From Rhinopomastus cyanomelas (Eukaryota; Chordata; Aves; Bucerotiformes; Rhinopomastidae), in contig VXBP01003713.1 of assembly GCA_013400115.1 (NCBI GenBank), positions 1-64,000 of the forward strand: a DNA stretch of 64,000 bases, given 5' to 3'. The first letter of the stretch is position 1. Every line of letters starts with the position of its first letter. The notes beneath the pieces were generated by a model. That model searched no databases and was not told where the DNA came from. It worked only from the letters and a program-made list of their open reading frames with translations. The position numbers and the translations under genes are program-made. Below are positions 39,801-51,800 of the stretch, in pieces.

Positions 39801-42800
39801 TGAGAAAAACTCAATAAGCATTAGGTTCTAAAACATACTTCGAGGGGATCTCTACTCCTGAAAACCCAGCATGACACTTGCATCACATCATCTCTTCAGC
39901 TGAGTACATGAAAATGGTCATGTACCACCACCAGCAGGCTGAGGCCACAGCTCGTGAGAAAAGATCTAGAAGGCTGTTCACTGCATCAGCTTGTGTCCCC
40001 AGAGTAGGGGGTATTGTTAGTTTATACAAGACACAGCTGCTTCAAGACAGAAGAGCTAACTTCACAAATACTCACATGGTTTGACCTCATTATTCCTTAT
40101 CACAGAATTACTTGGGCTACAAAAGACTTCTAAGATCACCAAGTCCAGCCTATGAGCTAACATCACCACAATCACCTAGACCATGGCACTAAGTGCCACG
40201 TCCAGTCCATTCTTAAAGACCTCCAGTGATGGTGAGTCCACCACTTCCCTGGGCAGTCCATTCCAGTGTCTAACCACCCTTTCAGTGAGGAAGGGCACCC
40301 TAACATCCAATTTAAACCTCCCATCACAGCTTCATGCCCTGCCTTCTCATCTTTTTGCTAGCTGCCTGGGAGAAGAGCCTGATCCCCCAACAGACTAAAA
40401 CTTCCCTTCAGGTAATTGTAGAGCAACAAAGTTCCCCCCGAGTCTCCTCTTCTTCAGGCTAAACAAGTCCAGCTAACCCAGCCTCTCCTCATGAGACTTT
40501 CCCTCTAGTTCCTTCACCAGCCTCATTGCTCCTTGAGACCCACTCCAGCACCTCAATATCATTCTTGAAGTGAGGAGCCTAAAACTGCCCCCAGGACTCA
40601 AGGTGAGGCCCCACCTGTGCCCAGTAGAGGATGAGAAGTACATACCTAGCCCTGCTAGCCACACTGGTCCTGATACACAAGCCAGGATACCATTGGCCTT
40701 CCATGCCACCTGGGCACACTGTTACCTCATGTTCAGCTGGTTGTCAACCAGTACACCTAGGCTGCTTTCCAGCCACTCTTCCCCCAGTCTGTAGCTGCAG
40801 GGGGTTATTATGGCCAAAATGTAGGACCCTGCATTTGGCCTTGTTAAACCTCATCCCACTGGTCTCTGTCCATTGACCCAGCCTGTCCACATCATTCCGG
40901 AGTGCCTTCCTCCCCTCCAGCAGATCAACAAACCCCTAACTTTGTGTTATCCACAAATTTACTGACGACAGATTCAATTTCCCTCCCCAAGTTGTTGAAT
41001 AGAACTGAGCCCAGTACTGATCCTGGGGGACCACTGATCACTGGACACCAGCTGGATGCAGCACCATTCACAACCACTCCCTGTGCCTGTTCATCCAGTC
41101 AGTTTTTAACCCAGCAGATGGTGTACCCACCCAAGCCATGGGCTGCCAGGTTTTCCAAGAGGATGCTGTGGGAGACTGTGTCCAAGGCTCTGCTGAAGTC
41201 TAAGTAGACCACATTTGCAGGCTTCCCCTCACCCGCTAGGTGGGTCACCTAGTGATAGAATGAGATCAGATTCATCAAACAGGATCTTCCTCTCCTAAAC
41301 CCTTGCTGGCTATGCCTGATCCCCTGGCTGCCTTGTACATGCCACTTGATGGCACTCAGAATGATCTGATCCATAACCTTGCCAGGCACTGAGGTCAGGC
41401 TGACAGGCATACAGTTCCCCAGATCCTCCTTCCAGCCACTGGCCAATCTCCAGTCATCCAGGACCACCTCTGTTACCCAGGACTGGTGATAAATAGTGGA
41501 GAGAGTCTTAGCCAGTTCTTGTGCCATCTCTTTAAGTACCCTAGGATGAATACTATCCAAACCCATACACTTGTTAGGATCTAAGTGGCACAGCAGCTCA
41601 CTAACTACTTCCTCCTGGATTACAGGGGTATTCTGCTCCCCGTGAACCATTAACATCATTAATTGCTGTTTGTTCCTGGGTTTCACAGGAATGCTGAACT
41701 TACAGACAGTTCTAAACAGCAGAATAAAAAGCAATTAGGTATTCTTCTAAAAAATATTTTCCCATCTTGATTTGAATTATTGCCTGGAAAGGATTCCAAG
41801 TTAGGTGCCTGGTTGCAAGGAGGCAGGTGATTTTTCTTGATAGAATACACACATTTCCTCTGTAATCAGGAAAGAGGTCCTGATGCCAGAACAATTGCAG
41901 ATGATGTTTCCTGATATGCACATCTCTATACCTTGAGAAAGATAAACCACAGTAGATCCAACAGTGATAGTTTGCATGACAGAAGGTGGTAATGGTTCCC
42001 AAATGTTTTACAGCACAAAGGCACATCCAGGAAGTAAGATAACAGATCTTCAGTCCCTCCTCAGCCCCAAAGGGTTTGAATCTATATTCCCTGGGAACGC
42101 TATACTATCCTACAGCATCTACTAGTAAGAGCACTCCTCACCACTCTAATTAAACCAAAGCTGCTAAGCAACCAAGAATGAAAGGCATGAAGACAGAAAA
42201 CAAGCTGATATTATTTTGACTCTTGTTTATCTACTGAAACACTCAGATTGTAGTTGGTAGAACAAAGATCTAAGTGGGGTTCCAAATCCTGTTCCCTGAA
42301 AAACATACATACTACAGCACACTGACAATGGATACATGCAAAGAGTCTTGGGACAAAAATTCAGAGTACGAGCTTTATTTCTTTCTCACCAAATCTGCAG
42401 GAAAGTGAAAGGAACAGATGTACCTTCACATTCAGACACAGGAGTGCCTTGACTGCAAACCTCCTGTCTCATGCATGACTCCTCTGACTACTGCACACTC
42501 TACTAAGATCCCCCTGACTGCAGACCTGACCAATTTGAACTATATGGATCGCTCTATGGATTTTAAGAGGTGAAAATAAATACTCATGCTTCAATAAGCA
42601 ACTAAAGGCAGCCAGAGAGCTTCCGGTAAGCAAGGAGAGATGTAATACATTTAGACTTGCACAGAACACAGCAAGTGCATTTAGGCAGGATATACTACTG
42701 TCCGTGTTTTCTTCCTTGTCCTGTATGCCTATCTACATTTTCATCAGCAAAATCCACTGATAATTTTACCTACTGAAAAACAAACTCCTCCAACCAGGTG

Positions 42801-45800
42801 CAAGTGTAAATAATACTCAAACAAAATAATACACAAGCAAAATCAAGTAGCACAGTAAACTAAGTAATGCTAGTGCTGCTAAATACTGCTTAATGTATCT
42901 TTTCATAACATATCCATTTAAGAAGTCACACAAGTCCAGATTTCATACTGGTAACAGAGACACAAAGTAAAAGAATGAGAAAAGATGCTCAGGAACAACC
43001 TAAATATGCTGCCACTGACAAAACTCCTTCAACTTGCAAGTTAGCAAATTCCAAGAGCAACCCTGATTTTCTATCTATTCTAATGATTTCTGGAGAGTAT
43101 TCTGGGCAGGACCTTTTTTAAATAACTCATGTACATACTGACATACACAGAAGGTTTGCGATTCATGACTGTGGACCCCCATACCACTACCATACCACCC
43201 ATAATTATGAATTTAAGAACACTTTGTTGTGTTAATTGTCCTCATCTCTAGCTTGGTTCCAACACAGACAGAGAGACTACTTGTATGTTTTCTTTAGCCA
43301 CTAAATCGTAACTTTAAGCCAAAATTCCACAGTTTAGAAGTTGCTTTGGAAAACATCTTGAGTGTTGAAAGGCAAGTAGTACTTTGACACAGCTCACATT
43401 AACAACCAACCAGTGTATATGATCACCACATACTGGAATTCTCTCATGAGAATGTTATTTTTTTCCACGTAAGTTTATTTAGGTACTTCTACCAGGAATT
43501 ACCCGCAGACTGCAATTTTTAGGGTACACTCTGACAACTGTATTTTGGAAATCTAAACTAACAAATGGGCATGTTGTACTTAATGGTCAACGTTAAATTA
43601 GGAGACAAATACAACTCCTCATACTGTCAAGCAGAACAGACAGAGTTCTGCAGCTGTGTCTAATGAAAACACCAGTGATGTACTTTTACTGTTTTATTGC
43701 CTATGGCTTTTACCTAGTTTCAACTTAAACATGTACATCTTCCTGAAAAGTCAGTCAGTAACTACTACTTGCTAGTTCACACCTCTCCAACTACCATCGC
43801 TTCCTACCTTCTGAATGTTAGGATTCCTACAAGTTGATGAAGCACCTGGAATTTTAAGACAGCACAAAATAATAAAAGTCATTCACATGCTGCTTATGTG
43901 AGCATGCAAGAACACTGCAGACAGCACCTGTGTCTAAGGCTAAACAGCTAACACACCAAGCCCACAGGTACCGATACTGTGGTTGAAACTACTATATTCT
44001 TTACCTACAGTGGCTGCTTCTGTACAAGTGCACCTTGAGAATTTCCTCTTTATGGGTAAATACAGAATGAGGAGAGATTTGAGAACTAAGAACAAAAATT
44101 TCACATTTTTTTCCCCTTAAAACCATCATCGTGAAAAAAACCTGTTTTCTCTTGTCAACAGAAGACTCCAGGAGTTCAAGTCCATCACAGTCTTAGTGAC
44201 TCAAAGCACAGTGCTCCACATATTTGTAAGAATTCTCATTGTACTCAATCTCATGGTTATCAGTGGGCATTTTCCCATAATGAGCATTTCAGGGCTTTCA
44301 CTATTACAAAACCCCCTTTTAGACAACCGTGATTAAAGCAAAGGGAAAATAAGCTCTCTGTTGCTTCATCACTTTTCCAATGCTTTTAGAAACAATCATT
44401 CTTGCCATAATTTAATTAATCCTCTTGCTTAAATGTGACACTTATTTTTGTGTGGGAGTGTGAATTGCATATTTAGCTTGTATACATAGGTCCGCTAGTC
44501 TACAGGATTTCTTGGCTAAGTTTAGCATTTCCTTCTCAAAACAGATTACAATTAGGAATGCCACATAACCATCTAGGCCATTCTAGTAGAAAACGTGGGT
44601 GTTTTCCCTTGTGCTAGTATTCAGTTCCCACACACTCTGCACCACTTGATAGTCCCATAAAGATACTTCAATTCTATGCAACTTAAACCCCACATTCATG
44701 CAAACAGGGAAAATTAAAAGTGTAGTTAAACATATAAATACAGCTCTTACATAGCTGACTGTAACTGATGCTTCCAGGCTGTGCCGTACATCCACAACTG
44801 CCACAACATCTAGCTAAACTGACTTTAATCCAAGCTCTTCTTCTAAAGGAAAAGCAGAACAGAGGAACGGGTATTTCTTAGCAAAACACTAGACAATTTT
44901 GATTAATACAATGTCTCACTCATCTATTTCTTTAAGAGAAAGCAGTTGCAAACATTTAACTGGCTACTGCTGCAGGTACTGCAGGAAGCCAGAAGCTGGC
45001 ACACCACAAAGGGCAAACTCAGCGGAAACTCCCTTGTTACAGGGCACTGTTCACCCACCAGTAGCTATCAATAGCAGTCAGGGTACAGTTTCGGCAACCA
45101 AAACCAAGATGAAACCTAACTGCTGCTGAAAGTAACAGCAGTGCTACAGCATCTTCACTTCCAAAAAACCAAACTCTGCCCCTGTGCTCCTATTTGGGCA
45201 CCCCTCCACACAACATTCTGAGCCAGCTCTGCTTGCCGGGTGGCAGAGCCACACCCCGAGTCACTCCTTTGCCACCACACATCAACACTCCCTCTCTGTA
45301 AGCCCCAGCAAACAGAGCCAGACCTCCACATGGACTGAGGAGAGCTGAGAAAACAACTTCAATCAAGTGGCAGGTGGTTGTCAGACTGACTGATTTCCAA
45401 AATTACACCAAGGTCCTTGAGTACTTCCCAACCAGACTAAATCTGGGCTCTCACAGGCTCCCATTCCTCCTCTGTTGGCCTTGGGTGAACCACTTATAAA
45501 TGCTCTGTAACACAGCCTGTTTTGGGGAACATTTCAGATTTGAATAAATCAGTTGGCAAAAAAATTAAGAACAAAACATTGAAGGTTGGATTTTTTTTTG
45601 CGTTTATTTTAATTGAGAATTTTAATGGCAAGTATATAGAATAATGCTAATAGATAGCATCCAAATATTTAACTGCAAATATTTTTACAAGAGTCCGTAT
45701 TCTAACACAATTTAGAATAAGACTTGTATTGAAACAACTCCCTAGCATTGGGTATGTGGTCAGGCAAAGTAACATGCAGAAATTACAAAAGAACTAGTAA

Positions 45801-48800
45801 CCCCACAGAATTACAGACTGTTATATGTCTGTATCAACAATATTTTTAAATCTATATTTAACTACGTATACATTTAATTGTACACATGCAATTATACATC
45901 TATAAATATTAATGACGACTAGTTATTTATTTAATGCAATGGCAGCAGTTACTGTCTAGGTACAAGCACACAATGAAACAGAGCAAACTTTATACATATT
46001 TTAGCCCTGAAGTTCGAGCACTTGCAAAAAAACTCACCTATCTCAAGAAAAAATTACTTCAGGCTTAAGACATCTGCTTTTTTGTGTGTTGGGTCCTTTT
46101 GGTGTTTTTTAACAACTGACACAACACAAAGTGCTTCACAAAAAGCAGTTCTTGTTGAAACAACCTGCCTATTAATGTACTCCTGCCACTTTCTAAAGCA
46201 GGGTTTTTTATGCCTGGAGTCCCGAGGCTGCTTCTCAGAGGACTGCAAGAAGTATTAAAAGATGAGGTTTCTCAAAATAGCCAAGCAGATCTACCAGTCT
46301 GCCAATACTGAACAGTGACATCTCAACTTCTCTGGGCCCCAACATTCTCCACTTCGTACCCTTTTACTGCCTGATGCAAACTGCGGACAATTTTCACCTC
46401 TTAACTGAGACAAAAAGTATAATCAGTGCAATAACTCCTTGCTGACTTGTTTCTCATCTGACTGACCAAGCTAGGATGGATTACTCAAGTCAGAAGAGCA
46501 CTGAAGCATGCATGAGTAGATGCTGTGAGGTTCCTCAGCAGTTTATGCCAACTTATCTCTGTATTAGCACAGTCCCACACTCCTTTCACTATGAGCTGAA
46601 CATTTTCCTGTCTCTCCACTTGGTCTGAAGCATGCCACCAGTAACTCATGTGGTCACCCAACTGAAACACCTGATCTAGCGAATTTATTTTTTTTCTTTT
46701 GCCAAGCTATTTTTCGACCAAATCAGTTCCTTTAATGACTTCGTGTACACAGCCTTACAACTGCCAGCTCTGATGCAAGGCGCATGACAGGAGGGACTGT
46801 CAAGACCTCCACTGATTTAAACTGCTGCAGAGACACATTCCTATGAAAATAAAACACATTGTCAGTTGAATTCGTGGCTTAAGGGACACTGGAACATTTG
46901 ATGCAATATGAAATTCATGTACATTTGAAAACCTCTTGTCCACTAAGGAACTCTGAGTTATCCCTGATGGCAGAGCTTTTTTTTTCTAACTCCGCAGAGA
47001 CATGGTATTAAAATTGCTTCCAGCTAAGATCAAATGTTAATCGCATTAAACACAGACATTATTAATTTAGAAAGTGAAAGTGCATTGCAAATTATGTACA
47101 AAAAAGAAACACTATCTGTGCAAGCGTTTTTATTACTATCTGAACACTTTGCAAGATCGGTCAGCTGCCAGCGACAAAAATGCTGGCAGAAATCTTACAC
47201 ACCAATTACCTGTCAATGCTCAAGTTGAGTTTTTCCACTGAAACTGGTGACAACAGCAATATGACTATGTAGATTTTATTCATTTAAAAAGTTTTAGAAA
47301 TAGTAGTGGAGGGATTTAATACATACACAGAAAAAATATGGCACCGTTTGGCAATTTAATTATGCATTTTAAATAACCAATAGCTGTATGTTCTTCCAAA
47401 AAGGGAAATTTGCAGCTTCCTTTTTTATGCTTAAGTCCATAACCAGGAAAAATCACACTGAAATTCTCAAATATTAACTACTCACACAGATTTGTACTTG
47501 CATAGCAAAGGCACAAAAAAATACATTCCCTATTTTTCAACTGTATCGTGAAAGCAAAGAACCAACGTCAGCTCCTAAAATGTTACACTCACAGATGATT
47601 TACGTTAATTACATTAATGCATAAAAAAAGGGCATTTTTAATCAATCCCAAGACAAAATCAGCAAACTGACATTTTAAAATTGTATTTTATGTAGCAGCA
47701 TTGGGTCAACCCTTAGCTAGCACGAAAACCTGAGCATATGAACACACACTAAATAAAACATCACAAAAACACAAAAAACCCTTCAGAGATGGTAATCTCT
47801 ATATTATGTTTACCAAAACTGATTTCCTAGTACAAAAGAAAGTAAAACATCAGTACAGTCAGAAAAACTCCAGCCAGAATACACTGGCAGTAGCCGAAAA
47901 CCAAACTTGCTTCCCCCCAGTCAATCCTGTGAATGATGCTCGCAAAGATTTCATCATTTCTCCTTTTTATTATCAGAAGGTACATTTCACTTGGTAACTG
48001 GATAAGCAGACTGCCTTCAGCCACTCCATTATCAAAGATGCAGTAATAAGTCATTCTGATGCAAAATTTAATCAAAATTTCATGGCAACTAGCTACTAAA
48101 ATCTTTTAATCCCTGGGATAGTGGTTTTTATTTAACATCAAAAACATTATGTTCTTTTCTATGTACCTCACTTCAGAAATAGTGTATCTATCTAATATCT
48201 AGCTGTACTCCTCTTTGTACAAAAGCCTTTTACCTAAGATTGGGAAAAACAGACAGCCAAAAGTGTAGGCAGAGATTGGATGTCGCCCAGTTTAATACCT
48301 GAGCAACTGAAATTGCACAGGATACTGGCCAAGCTGCAAGAATGCCAAGTCTTTTAAATGACCCACTACAGTCTCAGATATGCTCCTGACACTCAGGTCA
48401 CCGCACAACTCATCGGGAGAGCATCTCATGATCTTCTGCTTTATGGCAGTGTGAGGCCACAGATGACTCCCCGCAGGTCCTGCCAGCCTATAAAGACACA
48501 GAGCAGATGACAGATCAAACGGCTTCATAGAGTAGCTAGCTGCACAAGCAGCAGACAACTCTCCATGCCAATGCCCAAGGCTAGCACTGCATTAAGACAC
48601 ACTACAATGCTACCAAAGAGAATTAACAAATCCTGGAATGACAGCTTATCCTCCTTTCTCCATTTCAAAAGGGGTCGTCCTCCCTTGGTATTTACTTTAA
48701 GGTCAGAGTTATGTCAAACCAGACACCCCAGTCTCAGTTCTGTTTTTCAAAGTCGAGACCTCAAGAAAAAAAGCACACATCAATAGCCAAGACACTACCT

Positions 48801-51800
48801 TTGATTAACCATATCACCATTTCCTAAGTGAAATACTGACTCCAAAATAATCTGATTATTATTGTTCTCTTCAATAACCACAAATTAAGCTCAATGTTTC
48901 AGTTCAGTCCAACACATAACCTTTGATTTTCATTTTACTAAAAGAGACGTGAAGAAGAAAGCTTTCGCTTTTTCCATTCAGCTTCCACAGCTCTAAATGT
49001 GAAAAAGTTGCTAAGAGTCATAACAGCAAACTAACTACATGTGAGTACTTGTATGCAGTATGTATACTACAGAAGTATTTACAGTTTATTATGATAAGAA
49101 TCTGTATGAACAAGGGTGCTGCTATGCTAGAATGTACAGCAAGAGCAGAAGCTGAAATTAAGCTAAGTTAAAACTCTGACTAAGGTAAATTCAAGTAATC
49201 TTGTACAAAACATAAATCAGAAATAAGTGAATTGCAAATATTCTTATGATTTTTGGGGGGAGAAAATACTGGCAGTAGATATTTTACATCACGGTTCATA
49301 AGCATTTTAATAAGAATCTGCAATTAAATGCAGCCTTACAAATTAGAATTTTAGAGAAAACAGCTGTAAACAACAGATTAATCTTTGCTGGCAGAAGGTT
49401 AGTTTATCAAAGACACACAACAAGTTTATCTGTGGAAGAAAGAAAATAATAAAAACGATGATGAGGAAACATCAGTATCTCCTCAGCTCTTAGTAGCAAT
49501 AACAAAGTTAAGATTCCAGCCTCAATTTTGTCACTCAAAATTTCCCCCTCTAATAGCAAACCACAAGAATACTAATGATATTCTGCTGCTGCTGCTGGAA
49601 AAGAAAGCAAGCACTAAAAGCTGCTTTAAAACAAAGCACATTTCATAACCCTTTTTGTAGCTGACTGTAAAGAGAAACTAAGAAAAATACAGACAGAAGT
49701 ACCACTCTAATAATATATTGAAAAGCCTTTACTTAGCGACACCCCAAACAGGATTACAGGTCAAGCAGGACTCTTACTACCTTTCCCAAAAGACATTACT
49801 AGTATTATAGTTTTATCAGGCTATGTTCTCTACCATGTGCTTGGTTATGTGCAAATTTCACACTAAATTCACAACTTAATAGATTGAAGATGTTCATAGA
49901 AATGATAAAGTCCACTATCCACTCTGAATAGAAAAAAAAAAATCAGGGTGTTTAACAACATTCTGCTAGATAGAGCACCTTTATTTACTGAGAAAGACAA
50001 CTGAACACATAATGAGGAGGCCATGTCTTAGTTTTCATTTACTGAAGTCAGAATTTTCATTCTCTGCATGACTTTCCCAATAGAAGCTATTCAGCTAGCC
50101 TACACACATCCTCAGTTAGGTTAAAAACACACCCAGCCTGTTATGAATACGGTTACAATACAACATTTCCTACAATGCAACTGTATGTATAATTTTTGTA
50201 CAGGTACTTACACTACCAATTCAAACAGTGCAAAAGAATAAAGTTTAAAGAAAGGTCTCATAAGTGTACCTTCACTTACAATTTCAACTGTTTGTGTTAC
50301 TGGGCCGTTTCTGTGCAGGACAAATTATGGGGAAAAAGCAGAATTTATCTTCCCATTTGTGGATAAAAACAAAATTGACTTTGTAGCTTACTTGAAAAAC
50401 TCCATACCCATAACAACTGACAGATACTGGTCAATAATGTCATCCACTGTGGTTACTGCATTGTAAGTAACATCACCGTTTTCAAGAAAGTGGCCAAGAG
50501 AACATACAACAGAACCAAGCAACACTGAGCGATGAGGAACTACACAGAAAAAAGGAGCCAGTATAGGCCACCATAAATTACAACATTATTCAGCAACACA
50601 ACAAGCCAACAAATTTTAGGTTTTATGACACAAAAGGAGCCATAAATCATAAAACATATTGCCAGTGTCTGTCCAGGAGACAAGAGTCACAGCATTTGTT
50701 CATCTGTTCATTTGTTCACAATTCTGGGATACTCCCTGTTGAGAAACAAACATCCTCTTCAGAAACAACAGCTAACTGTCCCCTACACCAAAACCTCCTG
50801 CAAAGCTTTAGGATGTAGATATTTGTATACAAAAATCCACCCATGAACACAAACACATCAAAGCATAAGCCTGAAAAATCCTAAGCCGTGTAACTAGCAA
50901 TGTTAGAACTGATAACGAGAATCCTTGAGTGCCTTCGAAGTGAGGCAGGTACAGCAAGAGGGAACATGGGCTTCACTTGAGAGCTTTCGCTGGTGTCAGA
51001 CAGGCCGTTTTCTACTCAAAGTTTTAATAGTAGCATTTTTCTACCAAAAAATCTAGTCATAGGGAAATGGCACACATACTGGCAAGTATGGTTTAATGAC
51101 ATTTCCACAGTAAATCTAACTTCATATTGCCTTAATTACATTTTTAAGAATTATCTAATTTAAGTAATTGCTTCATGAGCTCCATCAATAGATCCCAAGA
51201 AGCTCAGAAGTGGAAGTAAGAAGGCTCTGCCAAGAAGCATTCCGTCTCAGAGGGCTGACTGCAGCTCCTAAGAACTAAAAGGATGTCAAGGGTATCTGCC
51301 ATCCTAAAAAGAACTTTGAAAAAATACATATTTTGAACTTATCCAAAAAAGCAAAGGAAGGCAAAGTAGGCTCTGCTACTACAAAGCCTAGATTCCCTTT
51401 TTTCAGGATCTGTGTAAGCAGTATCCCTTTCAAGCATCATGTGAGGAGGCACAAACAGTCTTGAAATCAGCACAAGTTTGCCACAGGTAATACTGATTTG
51501 GAAAATTGCTGCCTAACTTCAGTTTTGCAACAACTGATTATAAATGTCCCTCTTCACACGGAAGAGGTACAAAATACATTTGGAATGCAGTGGAGAGGAG
51601 GTTGAATATACCAACTTCTGGCAAAGTTCCACGCAGCCTCTACTCTTTCTGTCCAAGAAACCCTGTCCCCAATGCCATGTGGCAGGAGTAGCTAAAAGAA
51701 TGGTTGGTAGTGTAGCTCACACATTCACTCCCTGTGTGCAATGGTGACATGACTGAAGGTTGCACCAGGCATCACTAGCTGGTCTACACTGCTTCTGCAC

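Noticed and set aside
49583..49599. Short run of CTG units in intron 1
   Set aside because: Only about four to five units are present, which is below what would be called a notable microsatellite.
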